A DNA stretch of 64,000 bases from Roseateles koreensis (GCF_028595305.1 NZ_JAQQXS010000012.1:104885-168884), one strand, 5' to 3'; shown: positions 29,139-38,627, numbered from the stretch's first letter. The notes: generated by a model not told the origin, from the sequence alone. A program made the numbers and translations.

Positions 29139-30452
29139 ATGGCTGTCACCGTCGAAACCCTCGAAAAGCTCGAACGCCGCATCACGCTCACGCTGGCGGC
29201 TGCAGACATCAACAGCGAAGTGGAGCTTCGTCTCAAGAAGCTCGCTCGTACCGTCAAGGCTGACGGCTTCCGCCCCGGCAAGGTGCCGATGAGCGTTGTC
29301 ACCCAGCGTTATGGCTACTCCGTCCAGTACGAAGTCATGAACGACAAGCTGGGCGAAGCCTTCTCCAGCGCAGCCAATGAGGCGCAATTGCGCGTTGCTG
29401 GTGCCCCGAAGATCGCCCAAAAGGACGAGTCGCCTGAAGGCCAGATGGCTTTCGACGCCACCTTCGAGATCTACCCTGACGTCAAGATCAACGACCTGGC
29501 TACCGCCGCTGTTGAGCGTGTTGTCAGCGAAGTGACCGAAGAAGCCATTGACAAGACCGTTGAGATCCTGCGCAAGCAGCGTCGCAGCTTCGCCCAGCGC
29601 GGTGCGGCTGACGTGGCGGCTGAAGGTGATCGCGTCACCATCGACTTCGAAGGCAAGCTGGACGGCGAGCCTTTCCAAGGCGGTAAGGCCGATGGCTTCC
29701 AATTCATCATTGGCGAAGGCCAGATGCTGGAAGCTTTCGAGAAGGCCGTGCGCGGTATGAAGGCCGGCGACTCCAAGACCTTCCCGCTGGCTTTCCCTGA
29801 GGACTACCACGGCAAAGACGTGGCCGGCAAGGAAGCCGACTTCTTGGTGACGGTCACGAAGATCGAATCGCAGCACCTGCCTGAAGTGAACGAGGCCTTC
29901 GCCAAGTCGCTGGGCATCGCCGATGCCAGCGTTGAAGGCTTGCGCGCCGACATCAAGAAGAACCTTGAACGTGAAGTCAAGTTCCGCGTGCTGGCTCGCA
30001 ACAAGGGCGCCGTGATGGACGCTCTGGTGGCTGCCGCTGAGCTCGACGTGCCCAACGCCCTGATCGCCGGTGAAACCGAGCGCATGGTGGCTGCCGCCCG
30101 TGAAGACCTGAAGAAGCGTGGCGTGAAGGATGCCGATAAGGCACCGATCCCCGAAGAAATCTTCCGTCCGCAAGCTGAGCGTCGCGTACGCCTGGGTCTG
30201 GTGGTGGGTGAGTTGGTTCGCTCCAATAACCTGCAAGCCAAGCCCGAGCAGTTGCAAGCTCACATTGAAGAGCTGGCCCAGAGCTATGAAAAGCCCGCTG
30301 AAGTGGTGCGTTGGTACCTGAGCGACCGCAATCGTCTGGCTGAAGTGGAAGCCGTTGTGGTTGAAAACAACGTCACCGACTTCGTGTTGTCCAAGGCGCA
30401 GGTCAGCGACAAGGCCTTGCCTTTCGATGAACTGATGGCGCAAGCCAACTGA
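29139..30452 (+). CDS. tig: Trigger factor (ribosome-bound chaperone, PPIase)
   Basis: 437 residues. The N-terminal ribosome-binding domain begins MAVTVETLEKLERRI and has the signature GFRPGKVP (about residues 44-51). The FKBP-type domain (about 150-250) contains GDRVTIDFEGKLDGEPFQGG. The helical C-terminal domain provides the chaperone arms. It starts 24 bases after the tRNA-Leu gene and may share its transcript. It is followed by clpP, clpX and lon in the order conserved across proteobacteria. Confidence 0.97.
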   Translation: MAVTVETLEKLERRITLTLAAADINSEVELRLKKLARTVKADGFRPGKVPMSVVTQRYGYSVQYEVMNDKLGEAFSSAANEAQLRVAGAPKIAQKDESPEGQMAFDATFEIYPDVKINDLATAAVERVVSEVTEEAIDKTVEILRKQRRSFAQRGAADVAAEGDRVTIDFEGKLDGEPFQGGKADGFQFIIGEGQMLEAFEKAVRGMKAGDSKTFPLAFPEDYHGKDVAGKEADFLVTVTKIESQHLPEVNEAFAKSLGIADASVEGLRADIKKNLEREVKFRVLARNKGAVMDALVAAAELDVPNALIAGETERMVAAAREDLKKRGVKDADKAPIPEEIFRPQAERRVRLGLVVGELVRSNNLQAKPEQLQAHIEELAQSYEKPAEVVRWYLSDRNRLAEVEAVVVENNVTDFVLSKAQVSDKALPFDELMAQAN

Positions 30453-30477
30453 TTTTCATTCGAGCCCTCGAATGACG

Positions 30478-30510
30478 AAAGCGCCGTACCGCAAGGGCGG
30501 CGCTTTTTCT
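30478..30510 (+). terminator. Rho-independent terminator after tig
   Basis: AAAGCGCCG (30478-30486) pairs with CGGCGCTTT (30498-30506) followed by T-rich sequence. A second perfect small dyad CATTCGAG/CTCGAATG (30457-30474) precedes it. Confidence 0.75.
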
Positions 30511-30541
30511 TTGCTTTTTCGCCCGCGTCGATGGGTCAGGC

Positions 30542-30569
30542 CTTGTGGCGACATAATCAGTCCCCATAC
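30542..30569 (+). promoter_or_regulatory. Heat-shock (sigma-32-like) promoter of clpP
   Basis: CTTGTGG (30542-30548) and CCCCATAC (30562-30569), 13 bases apart, fit the sigma-32 pattern CTTGAAA / CCCCATnT well at the -10 and at CTTG of the -35. It lies 43 bases before clpP, as expected for this protease gene. Confidence 0.6.
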
Positions 30570-30612
30570 CTGATTCACCACGGTCTACCTCGACTTTTCT
30601 CCAAGGAGCCTC

Positions 30613-31221
30613 ATGAGCGCGCTGGAAATCAACAACCTGGGCATGGTGCCCATCGTGATCGAACAATCAGGCCGCGGCGAGCGTGCCTACGACATCTACA
30701 GCCGCTTGCTGCGTGAGCGCATCATCTTCTTGGTGGGCCCCGTCAATGACGCCGTGGCCAATCTGGTGGTGGCGCAGATGTTGTTCCTGGAGAGCGAGAA
30801 CCCCGACAAGGACATCTACCTCTACATCAACTCCCCCGGCGGCAGTGTTTCTGCAGGCATGTCGATTTTTGACACCATGCAGTTCATCAAGCCGCAGGTC
30901 TCCACGCTGTGCATGGGCATGGCCGCCAGCATGGGCGCTTTCTTGCTCGCCGCCGGTGAAAAGGGCAAGCGTTTTGCACTGCCCAATGCGAAGGTGATGA
31001 TTCACCAACCGCTGGGCGGCGCGCAGGGTCAAGCTACCGACATCGAAATTCACGCCCGCGAGATTCTCAAGACCCGCGAGCAGCTGAACCGCATTCTGGC
31101 CGAGCGCTCTGGCCAGAGCCTGGAGAAGATCCAGGCCGATACCGAGCGCGATTACTACATGTCCGCTGCCGAAGCGCAGACCTATGGTCTGATCGACGGT
31201 GTGCTCGAAAAGCGCCCGTAA
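30613..31221 (+). CDS. clpP: ATP-dependent Clp protease proteolytic subunit
   Basis: 202 residues. Serine peptidase with Ser in [11 protein letters not shown] (about residue 101), His in [17 protein letters not shown] (about 126) and Asp in the later ILAERSGQ..D segment. The N-terminal axial loop region reads [19 protein letters not shown]. It forms the 14-mer chamber fed by ClpX, whose gene follows. The ribosome site AAGGAG lies directly upstream. Confidence 0.97.
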   Translation: MSALEINNLGMVPIVIEQSGRGERAYDIYSRLLRERIIFLVGPVNDAVANLVVAQMLFLESENPDKDIYLYINSPGGSVSAGMSIFDTMQFIKPQVSTLCMGMAASMGAFLLAAGEKGKRFALPNAKVMIHQPLGGAQGQATDIEIHAREILKTREQLNRILAERSGQSLEKIQADTERDYYMSAAEAQTYGLIDGVLEKRP

Positions 31222-31286
31222 CTTGAAGAATGGATGGGCTGATACCGGCCTGTCCGCGTTTTTCAACGCCCAACAGGTGGCGTATT

Positions 31287-31312
31287 GGGGCCCTTATCAA
31301 GAAAAGGGCCCC
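31287..31312 (+). promoter_or_regulatory. Perfect hairpin between clpP and clpX
   Basis: GGGGCCCTT (31287-31295) / AAGGGCCCC (31304-31312) forms a 9-bp stem with an 8-base loop but no T-run. It may protect or partly terminate the clpP transcript. Confidence 0.5.
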
Positions 31313-31369
31313 TCGTGCGTTTGAACTATCATCACAGCAGGCATTAACGCCTGAAAGACAAGCAGATCC

Positions 31370-32638
31370 ATGGCCGAGAAAAAAGGCAACTCCAGCGAAA
31401 AAGTCCTGTACTGCTCCTTCTGCGGCAAAAGCCAGCATGAAGTGAAGAAGTTGATTGCTGGCCCATCGGTGTTCATCTGTGATGAATGCATTGAGCTGTG
31501 CAACGACATCGTGCGCGACGAAGTGCCTGCCGAAACGCCGGCTGCGCGCGCCAGCAAATCAGACTTGCCCGTGCCCAGCGAGATCAAGGCCAGCCTTGAT
31601 CAGTACGTGATCGGTCAAGACGTTGCCAAGCGCACCTTGTCCGTGGCGGTGTACAACCATTACAAGCGCCTGCGCCATATGGCGGGCAACAAAGACACGG
31701 TGGAATTGGCCAAGAGCAATATCTTGCTGATCGGCCCCACCGGCTCCGGCAAGACCTTGCTGGCCCAAACCCTGGCGCGTTTGTTGAACGTGCCCTTCGT
31801 GATTGCCGACGCCACCACCTTGACCGAAGCTGGTTATGTGGGTGAGGACGTCGAAAACATCATTCAAAAGCTGCTGCAGAACTGCAACTACGACGTCGAG
31901 CGGGCACAGCGCGGTATCGTCTACATCGACGAAATCGACAAGATCTCCCGCAAGGCCGACAACCCGTCCATCACCCGCGATGTGTCGGGCGAGGGTGTGC
32001 AGCAGGCCTTGTTGAAACTGGTTGAAGGCACGATGGCTTCAGTGCCTCCGCAGGGGGGGCGCAAGCATCCGAATCAGGACTTCTTGCAGATTGACACGAC
32101 CAACATCTTGTTCATTTGCGGCGGTGCTTTTGATGGCCTTGAAAAGGTCATTCAAAACCGTTCTGAGAAAACCGGCATTGGCTTCGGTGCCACGGTGAAG
32201 AGCAAGGACGAGCGTCGTGTTTCGGAAATCTTCCGTGAAGTCGAGCCGGCCGACCTGATTAAATTCGGCATTATTCCTGAGTTGGTGGGCCGCCTGCCGG
32301 TGGTTGCCACCCTGGGCGAGTTGACCGAAGACGCGCTGATTCAGATCCTCACCGAACCCAAGAACGCCCTGGTCAAGCAGTACCAGCAGTTGTTCGCCAT
32401 GGACGGCGTGGAGTTGGAAATCCGCCCCTCCGCGCTGACGGCCATCGCCAAGAAAGCCCTGGCCCGCAAAATTGGTGCGCGCGGCCTGCGCTCCATCATG
32501 GAGCTCTCGCTGATCGACACCATGTTCGAGTTGCCAGCCCTGGATGGGGTGGCCAAAGTGGTGTTGGACGAACACACGATTGAAGAAAGTGCCAAACCCT
32601 TGCTGGTCTACCGTGAGCAGGCGAAAGCCAGCGCCTGA
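31370..32638 (+). CDS. clpX: ATP-dependent Clp protease ATPase subunit ClpX
   Basis: 422 residues. The N-terminal zinc-binding domain has two CxxC pairs (CSFCGK near residue 16 and CDECIELC near 38). AAA+ motifs: Walker A GPTGSGKT (about 120), Walker [11 protein letters not shown] (about 180), pore loop GYVGEDVE (about 153), and [13 protein letters not shown] in the small domain (about 365). It unfolds tagged proteins for ClpP. Confidence 0.97.
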   Translation: MAEKKGNSSEKVLYCSFCGKSQHEVKKLIAGPSVFICDECIELCNDIVRDEVPAETPAARASKSDLPVPSEIKASLDQYVIGQDVAKRTLSVAVYNHYKRLRHMAGNKDTVELAKSNILLIGPTGSGKTLLAQTLARLLNVPFVIADATTLTEAGYVGEDVENIIQKLLQNCNYDVERAQRGIVYIDEIDKISRKADNPSITRDVSGEGVQQALLKLVEGTMASVPPQGGRKHPNQDFLQIDTTNILFICGGAFDGLEKVIQNRSEKTGIGFGATVKSKDERRVSEIFREVEPADLIKFGIIPELVGRLPVVATLGELTEDALIQILTEPKNALVKQYQQLFAMDGVELEIRPSALTAIAKKALARKIGARGLRSIMELSLIDTMFELPALDGVAKVVLDEHTIEESAKPLLVYREQAKASA

Positions 32639-32649
32639 AATCAACGTCT

Positions 32650-32721
32650 TTGAACACCAAGGCCTGAAGCCAGCGGCAAATTCAACGAATTCATCCCATT
32701 CCGAATGAGCTGGGTGTTCAA
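32650..32721 (+). promoter_or_regulatory. clpX-lon intergenic inverted repeat
   Basis: TTGAACACC (32650-32658) is exactly inverted as GGTGTTCAA (32713-32721). The right arm also lies within another possible hairpin, CTGGG/CCCAG (32710-32728). The structures are mutually exclusive, and the region precedes lon by about 70 bases. No clear sigma-32 promoter was found here. Confidence 0.4.
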
Positions 32722-32797
32722 GGCCCAGTTCTCCTGATTTCGGTATCTTGCAATTGCCCGCTCAGCCCGCAGCTAGGGTTGAGAAAGAGAGGTTTAC

Positions 32798-35206
32798 ATG
32801 TCTGGTCATCCTGTTCTGCCCGCGGAACTCATCACGCTGCCGCTGCTGCCGTTGCGCGACGTGGTGGTCTTCCCGCATATGGTGATCCCGCTGTTTGTGG
32901 GGCGCCCCAAGTCCATCAAGGCCCTGGAAGCTGCGATGGAAGCCGGACGTCAAATCATGCTGGTCGCACAAAAGGCGGCCGGCAAGGATGAGCCCAAGTC
33001 GGACGATATGTTCGAGGTGGGTTGCGTCTCCAGCATCCTGCAAATGCTCAAGCTGCCCGACGGCACCGTCAAGGTGCTGGTGGAAGGCTTGCAGCGCGCC
33101 ACCACGCACAGCATCACCGATGGCGAAGAGCATTTCGTCGCCGAAGTCATGCCCATCCCGCCCGAGGCTGACACCAAGCCCGAGGCCGAGGCCCTGCGCC
33201 GTGCGGTGACACAGCAGTTTGACCAGTACGTCAAGCTGAACAAGAAGATTCCGCCCGAGATCCTCACCAGCATTGCTGGCATCGATGACGCGGGCCGCCT
33301 GGCCGACACCATCGCCGCGCATCTGCCACTCAAGCTCGACGCCAAGCAGTCGGTGCTGAACCTCTCCGAGGTGGGCAAGCGGCTTGAGACGCTGCTCGAC
33401 CTGCTGGAGCACGAGGTTGACATCCTGCAGGTGGAAAAGCGCATCCGTGGCCGCGTCAAGCGCCAGATGGAGAAGAGCCAGCGCGAGTACTACCTCAACG
33501 AGCAGGTCAAGGCCATCCAGAAAGAACTGGGCGACGGCGAAGACGGCGCGGACATGGAGGAGTTGGACAAGAAAATCCAGGCCGCCAAGATGCCCAAGGA
33601 CGCCCGCAAGAAGGCCGACGGCGAGCTGAAGAAGCTCAAGCTGATGTCGCCTATGTCGGCCGAAGCCACCGTGGTGCGCAACTACATTGAGACCCTGGTT
33701 AATCTGCCCTGGAGCAAGAAGACCAAGATCAAGCACGACCTCTCCAACGCCGAGAACGTGCTGAACGAAGACCACTACGGCCTTGAAAAGGTCAAGGACC
33801 GTATTCTTGAGTATCTCGCGGTGCAAACGCGGGTCGACAAGGTCAAGGCACCCATTTTGTGCCTGGTGGGCCCTCCGGGTGTCGGCAAGACTTCCCTGGG
33901 CCAGTCGGTGGCACGCGCCACCGGCCGCAAGTTCGTTCGCATGGCCCTGGGTGGCGTGCGTGACGAGGCCGAGATCCGTGGCCATCGTCGCACCTATATC
34001 GGCTCCATGCCGGGCAAGGTGCTGCAGAGCTTGTCCAAGGTTGGCACGCGCAATCCCTTGTTCCTGCTGGACGAAATCGACAAGCTGGGCATGGACTTCC
34101 GTGGCGACCCGTCTTCGGCGCTGCTCGAAGTGCTGGACCCGGAGCAGAACCACACCTTTGGCGACCATTACGTTGAGGTCGATTTCGACCTGTCCGACGT
34201 GATGTTCATCGCCACCTCGAACTCCATGAACATTCCGCCGGCGCTGCTGGACCGGATGGAAGTGATCCGCCTGTCGGGTTACACCGAGGACGAGAAGGTC
34301 AATATCGCCCAGCGTTACCTGCTGCCCAAGCAGTGCAAGAACAACGGCGTGCTGGATTCGGAGATGGAAGTCACCGAATCCGCCATCCGCGGCATCATCC
34401 GTTACTACACGCGTGAAGCGGGTGTGCGCTCGCTGGAACGTGAAGTCTCCAAGATCTGCCGCAAGGTGGTGAAGGGCTTGGCGTTGAAGACTTTCGTCGG
34501 CAAGGCCGTCGTGACCGAGGACAACCTCAACGACTACCTGGGTGTGCGCAAGTACGACTTCGGCCGCGCTGAGAAGAAGAATCAGGTCGGCCAAGTGGTT
34601 GGGTTGGCTTGGACTGAAGTGGGCGGCGATCTGCTGACCATTGAAGCCACGGCCATGCCGGGCAAGGGCAACATCATCCGCACCGGCTCGCTCGGCGATG
34701 TGATGAAGGAGTCCGTCGAGGCTGCACGTACGGTAGTGCGTTCACGCGCCCGCCGCCTGGGCATCAAGGACGAACTGTTCGAGAAGCGTGACGTGCACGT
34801 TCACGTGCCCGATGGCGCCACGCCCAAGGACGGTCCCAGCGCGGGCGCAGCCATGACCACGGCCTTTGTGTCGGCGCTCACAGGCATCCCCGTGCGCGCC
34901 GATGTCGCTATGACGGGTGAAATCACCTTGCGTGGTGAAGTCACGGCCATCGGCGGCTTGAAGGAAAAGCTGCTGGCGGCGCACCGTGGCGGTATCAAGA
35001 CAGTGATGATTCCCGAGGACAACGTCAAGGACCTCCAAGACATTCCCGAGAACGTCAAGAACCATCTTGAAATCGTGCCTGTGCGTTGGATTGACCGGGT
35101 GCTGGAAGTGGCACTTGAATCCATGCCCGTGCCCTTGCTGGACGAAGAGCCCGCTGTGGCCGCTAAACCTGAAGAGGTGAAGGTCGTGCCCGCAGCCACG
35201 CACTGA
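32798..35206 (+). CDS. lon: ATP-dependent Lon protease
   Basis: 802 residues, LonA type. The N-terminal substrate domain begins ELITLPLLPLRDVVVFPHM and contains a coiled-coil segment (about 190-270). Walker A GPPGVGKTSLG is near residue 359, Walker B FLLDEIDKLG near 425. The protease domain has the catalytic dyad Ser in KDGPSAGAAM (about 684) and Lys in GGLKEKLLAAHR (about 727). It degrades misfolded and regulatory proteins. A GAGAGG ribosome site precedes the ATG. Confidence 0.97.
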   Translation: MSGHPVLPAELITLPLLPLRDVVVFPHMVIPLFVGRPKSIKALEAAMEAGRQIMLVAQKAAGKDEPKSDDMFEVGCVSSILQMLKLPDGTVKVLVEGLQRATTHSITDGEEHFVAEVMPIPPEADTKPEAEALRRAVTQQFDQYVKLNKKIPPEILTSIAGIDDAGRLADTIAAHLPLKLDAKQSVLNLSEVGKRLETLLDLLEHEVDILQVEKRIRGRVKRQMEKSQREYYLNEQVKAIQKELGDGEDGADMEELDKKIQAAKMPKDARKKADGELKKLKLMSPMSAEATVVRNYIETLVNLPWSKKTKIKHDLSNAENVLNEDHYGLEKVKDRILEYLAVQTRVDKVKAPILCLVGPPGVGKTSLGQSVARATGRKFVRMALGGVRDEAEIRGHRRTYIGSMPGKVLQSLSKVGTRNPLFLLDEIDKLGMDFRGDPSSALLEVLDPEQNHTFGDHYVEVDFDLSDVMFIATSNSMNIPPALLDRMEVIRLSGYTEDEKVNIAQRYLLPKQCKNNGVLDSEMEVTESAIRGIIRYYTREAGVRSLEREVSKICRKVVKGLALKTFVGKAVVTEDNLNDYLGVRKYDFGRAEKKNQVGQVVGLAWTEVGGDLLTIEATAMPGKGNIIRTGSLGDVMKESVEAARTVVRSRARRLGIKDELFEKRDVHVHVPDGATPKDGPSAGAAMTTAFVSALTGIPVRADVAMTGEITLRGEVTAIGGLKEKLLAAHRGGIKTVMIPEDNVKDLQDIPENVKNHLEIVPVRWIDRVLEVALESMPVPLLDEEPAVAAKPEEVKVVPAATH

Positions 35207-35253
35207 GACTGAGGCCGCGTATGCTGATTGATTGCGAAAAATTTGCGAAAAGC

Positions 35254-35283
35254 TTGCAAAGAGACTAAAAATCAGCATACAAT
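35254..35283 (+). promoter_or_regulatory. Promoter of the tRNA cluster
   Basis: TTGCAA (35254-35259) and TACAAT (35278-35283), spaced 18 bases, lie about 90 bases before the first tRNA-Gly in an A+T-rich gap after lon. Confidence 0.5.
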
Positions 35284-35374
35284 CATTGTCTTGCTTCGAT
35301 GTGCTGCAAGTTTTTACAGAGTCTCGGTTCGCCGGGGTGAAGTTTAAATACTGCACGCAGACAAGTGAGAATAT

Positions 35375-35450
<76 letters not shown>

Positions 35451-35459
35451 AAATTTGAA

Positions 35460-35484
35460 AAGGAAGCTCAGGCTTCCTTTTTTG
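35460..35484 (+). terminator. Terminator between tRNA-Gly copy 1 and tRNA-Cys
   Basis: AAGGAAGC (35460-35467) / GCTTCCTT (35472-35479) with loop TCAG, followed by a T-run. The downstream tRNAs then need read-through or their own promoter. Confidence 0.7.
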
Positions 35485-35523
35485 TCGAACCTTCACCAAA
35501 GGGTTTGGCAAAAAAGTTCTTAA

Positions 35524-35597
35524 GGCGCGATAGCAAAGCGGTTATGCCCCGGATTGCAAATCCGGTTAGTCCAGTTCGACTCTGGATCGCGCCTCCA
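35524..35597 (+). tRNA. tRNA-Cys (GCA)
   Basis: 74 bases with CCA. Acceptor GGCGCGA / TCGCGCC, anticodon loop TTGCAAA (GCA), T-loop GTTCGACTC. Confidence 0.96.
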
Positions 35598-35607
35598 AGA
35601 AATCACT

Positions 35608-35683
<76 letters not shown>

Positions 35684-35743
35684 GAGAAATCTGGAAACCC
35701 TACCAAATCAGGGATCAGGCTTTCGAGCCCGATGTCTGGCAAT

Positions 35744-35819
<76 letters not shown>

Positions 35820-35827
35820 AAAGTAAA

Positions 35828-35855
35828 AAGGGAAGCCCTCAGGCTTCCCTTTTTT
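35828..35855 (+). terminator. Terminator after the tRNA-Gly cluster
   Basis: AAGGGAAGC (35828-35836) / GCTTCCCTT (35843-35851) with T-run. It closely resembles the one after tRNA-Gly copy 1, suggesting the tRNA plus terminator was duplicated as a unit. Confidence 0.8.
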
Positions 35856-35958
35856 CATGGCTCAATCGTTCTTGTTTGCCCTTATTCGCTCCTTTGCTGC
35901 AGCGATAATCGTGCAAGTCAAACACCACTCCTGGGTGGCGATGAATGGTTGGGGTGAT

Positions 35959-36045
35959 GCCGGCGTGGCGAAATAGGTATACGCAAGGGACTTAAAATCC
36001 CTCCTCTTCACGGAGATGCGGGTTCAAGTCCCGCCGCCGGCACCA
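35959..36045 (+). tRNA. tRNA-Leu (TAA)
   Basis: 87 bases with CCA. Acceptor GCCGGCG / CGCCGGC, anticodon loop CTTAAAA (TAA), long variable arm, T-loop GGTTCAAGTCC. Confidence 0.96.
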
Positions 36046-36076
36046 TAAGGACATTCAGGGTCGCGCCCCCGACCAC

Positions 36077-37105
36077 CTACCGAGGCAGGCCCTTCACGGC
36101 TTCTTGACGCCGATACGTCCCCGGTGCGCAACCGGTCCAGTTTTTGAACGCGCGTTGAAATGACGCGCTGTCAGCAAATCCCAACTCCAGTGCCAGCGCT
36201 TCCAGCGGTATCGAGCTGGTGTTCAGTCGAACGATTGCCATGTCGCGCCGCAGCGAGTCTTTCAAGACCCGGAAGGTGGTCCCCTCCGCCGCCAAGCGTC
36301 TTTGCAGGGTTGCGCTTGAGATGTGCAGTGCCTCGGCCGTAGCGACCAGATCAGACCACTCGGGCAGGCGCCGTTGCAGGTGCCGGCGCACATCGGCACT
36401 CATTGCGTCGGTGCTCTTTTGAGGCATGAAGACGTTCTTCTGTGCGTTCGACAAGTAGTTGAAAAGCGACTGCTCGTCCTGCCTGACTCGGTTTTGCAAA
36501 TACGAGGCATCGAACCAAAATCCCGACTGCTCGCAATTGAACGCCAATTTGCCTGGGAAGGCCTGCGCGTAGGTATCCGCGTAGTAGGGCGGGGCAAATG
36601 CAAAATCGAACCGCGCCACCCGCAACTTGCCGCCCGCCAGCCAAGCGATCAATTGCCAGAGAACGCGCAGCAATAATTCGGGCAAAAAGTTGGGCCATTT
36701 CGCGCTGGGGTCGGTGTAGTGCAGGGTGACGCCGGCCAGTGCGCCATCACGCACCGTTTTTATCAGCACGTCATCTTGCAGCAATCGGTAGGTGCGGGCG
36801 ATGCGGCGTATGGCTACTTCAAGCGTGGGCGCGCCGATGGCAGAACGCGCCATCAACACAAAGCTGCCCCGTTTCAATGCGCGTGATTGCAGGCCCAGCA
36901 GGTCGTCGTCCAGGCGATTGACCAGCGACTTGAACAGCTCAATGTATTGCTCAACCGTGACGCGCGAACTGCTTTGCGCCAACAACTCCGGCACGATGCC
37001 CGCGTCAGCCAAGAAGCAGTCCAGTGCAATGCCTCGGGCACGCACGGCCTCCAGCATGGCGTGCACATAGGCGATGGGAATGGTCGTGGGTGGGCGAATC
37101 ATCAA
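36077..37105 (-). CDS. AraC family transcriptional regulator
   Basis: 342 residues. The N-terminal part (IPIAYVHAMLEAVRARGIAL ... LLAQSSSRVTVEQYIELFKSL) belongs to the arabinose-binding-like type (PF12625) found in OruR/ArgR-like regulators. The C-terminal helix-turn-helix pair reads VATAEALHISSATLQRRLAAEG and LNTSSIPLEALALELGFADS with FQRAFKNWTGCAPGTYR (about 255-335). It is divergent from the acyl-CoA degradation operon and is its likely activator; effectors of such proteins are often the pathway substrate or its CoA ester. Confidence 0.9.
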   Translation of the reverse strand: MMIRPPTTIPIAYVHAMLEAVRARGIALDCFLADAGIVPELLAQSSSRVTVEQYIELFKSLVNRLDDDLLGLQSRALKRGSFVLMARSAIGAPTLEVAIRRIARTYRLLQDDVLIKTVRDGALAGVTLHYTDPSAKWPNFLPELLLRVLWQLIAWLAGGKLRVARFDFAFAPPYYADTYAQAFPGKLAFNCEQSGFWFDASYLQNRVRQDEQSLFNYLSNAQKNVFMPQKSTDAMSADVRRHLQRRLPEWSDLVATAEALHISSATLQRRLAAEGTTFRVLKDSLRRDMAIVRLNTSSIPLEALALELGFADSASFQRAFKNWTGCAPGTYRRQEAVKGLPR

Positions 37106-37268
37106 AGGAGCATGAAATTACAGGGTGCCGCACAGCCCCCGGCGGTCAATTTGATGCCAATTGTCATGTGGATGAGGAGTCTTGCAATGGTGGGTTCGCA
37201 GATGAATTTCTACGATCATTGCCAGACTTATTGTTCCGGCTCCAAAAAATCCTACAGGAGACAGCCGC
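37106..37268. other. Divergent control region of the AraC gene and the acyl-CoA operon
   Basis: Together with the remnant that follows, this is a 337-base gap before the thiolase gene. It must hold the promoters of both directions. TGCCAATTGTCA at 37155 and a second TGCCA near 37220 could be parts of AraC-type binding sites, but no convincing -35/-10 pair stands out. Confidence 0.3.
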
Positions 37269-37395
37269 ATGTACATGACCCAGGCACTGCAAGTTGTCTC
37301 CCGTGGCTACCGTCAATCCCCCTTACTTTCACAGGGCTGAGGGGCGCACGTTGGGCAAGCTGCGCTCGGCTGGGTGGGCCGGCAAGGCGGCGTAA
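37269..37395 (+). pseudogene. Possible remnant of an acyl-CoA ligase
   Basis: A good ribosome site (AGGAG, 8 bases before) leads to ATG 37269 and a short frame beginning MYMTQALQ, ending at 37340. In Burkholderiales, acyl-CoA ligases of this kind of operon commonly begin MYLTQ(G/A)LHRA. In another frame just downstream, LGKLRSAGWAGKAA followed by a stop (37351-37395) resembles the C-terminal VGK...YWAG end of such ligases. The pattern fits an internal deletion that removed nearly the whole gene. The evidence rests on two short similarities recalled from the family. Confidence 0.35.
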
Positions 37396-37442
37396 GTTCG
37401 ACTTGCCCACTATTTTTCAATTCTTGACCTAAGGAGTTCACG

Positions 37443-38627
37443 ATGAGCCATGACGTTTTGGTTGCCGGTGTCGGCATGATTCCTTTTGCCAAACCCGGCA
37501 ACCATGAACCCTATCCCCAGATGGCGGCCAAGGCCACGCGCCAGGCACTTGCCGATGCGGGCATTGCCTATGAGCAAGTGCAGCAGGCCTATGTGGGCTA
37601 TGTGTATGGCGACTCAACCGCGGGCCAGCGTGCCGTCTATGAGGTGGGCATGACAGGCATCCCCGTGGTCAATGTCAACAACAATTGTTCAACAGGGTCG
37701 ACGGCGCTGTTCCTGGCCCGCCAGGCGGTGGCCAGTGGCGCGGCCGAGTGCGTGTTGGCGCTGGGCTTTGAGCACATGAGTCCCGGCGCTCTGGGGGCTC
37801 AATTCACGGATCGCCCCAGCCCTTTTGACCGTTTTGAAGCGGCCACCGAGCAAATCGTCGGTCACAGCGAAATTCCGTTGGCGCTGCGCTACTTCGGCGG
37901 TGCTGGGCTGGCCCATATGGAGCAATACGGCACCAAGCTGTCGACCTTTGCCAAGATCCGCGCCAAGGCCAGCCGCCACGCGGCCAACAATCCCCTGGCG
38001 CTGTTTCGCAACCTGGTCAGCGAAGAGGATGTGCTCAACGCCCCTGTGATGTGGCCTGGCGTCATGACCCGCTTGATGGCCTGCCCGCCCACTTGCGGCG
38101 CCGCGGCGGCCATTATTTGCTCGGCTGAGTTTGCCCAGCGTCATGGCCTGCGCAACGAAGTGCGTATCAAGGCCCAATCGATGACGACCGATCGCCCGGT
38201 GGCCTTCGAATCGCGCGATATGCGCGAGGTGGTGGGCTTCAGCATGGCCCAGGCCGCTGCGGAGCAGGTCTACGCAGCCGCTGGCGTTGGCCCCATGGAC
38301 GTCGACGTGGTCGAACTCCACGATTGCTTTGCCCACAACGAGCTGATCACGTACGAGGCGCTGGGTCTGTGCCCGGTCGGCGGCGCGGAGAAGTTCGTTT
38401 GCGACGGTGCCAACACCTACGGCGGCCAAGTGGTCACCAACCCCTCTGGCGGGCTGCTGAGCAAAGGCCATCCCCTGGGTGCCACCGGCCTGGCCCAATG
38501 CTTTGAGCTAACTCACCAACTGCGCGGCACTGCCGAGCAGCGTCAAGTGCCGAACGCACGCCTAGCTTTGCAGCATAACCTTGGCCTGGGTGGTGCTTGC
38601 GTGGTGACCCTGTACGAGCGTGTTTGA
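37443..38627 (+). CDS. SCP-x type thiolase (lipid-transfer protein family)
   Basis: 394 residues. The thiolase fold starts LVAGVGMIPFAKPG; the nucleophilic Cys is in VNNNCSTGSTALFLAR (about residue 83); the C-terminal motifs are VVELHDCFAHNELITYEAL (about 288) and GGLLSKGHPLGATGLAQ (about 337). It has no sterol-carrier domain. SCP-x thiolases cleave 3-ketoacyl-CoAs with a 2-methyl branch, such as those from phytanyl or sterol side chains. First intact gene of a six-gene operon; a TAAGGAG ribosome site precedes it. Confidence 0.9.
   Translation: MSHDVLVAGVGMIPFAKPGNHEPYPQMAAKATRQALADAGIAYEQVQQAYVGYVYGDSTAGQRAVYEVGMTGIPVVNVNNNCSTGSTALFLARQAVASGAAECVLALGFEHMSPGALGAQFTDRPSPFDRFEAATEQIVGHSEIPLALRYFGGAGLAHMEQYGTKLSTFAKIRAKASRHAANNPLALFRNLVSEEDVLNAPVMWPGVMTRLMACPPTCGAAAAIICSAEFAQRHGLRNEVRIKAQSMTTDRPVAFESRDMREVVGFSMAQAAAEQVYAAAGVGPMDVDVVELHDCFAHNELITYEALGLCPVGGAEKFVCDGANTYGGQVVTNPSGGLLSKGHPLGATGLAQCFELTHQLRGTAEQRQVPNARLALQHNLGLGGACVVTLYERV

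Noticed and set aside
29133..30443. Minus-strand open frame of 436 codons opposite tig
   Set aside because: It mirrors the codon pattern of trigger factor and matches no family.
30457..30474. CATTCGAG/CTCGAATG dyad as an operator
   Set aside because: It lies between the tig stop and its terminator, so it is more likely part of the 3' end structure.
32762..34594. Minus-strand open frame of 610 codons opposite clpX-lon region
   Set aside because: Low-complexity Leu/Val/His/Gln antisense product; no ribosome site or family; lon is certain.
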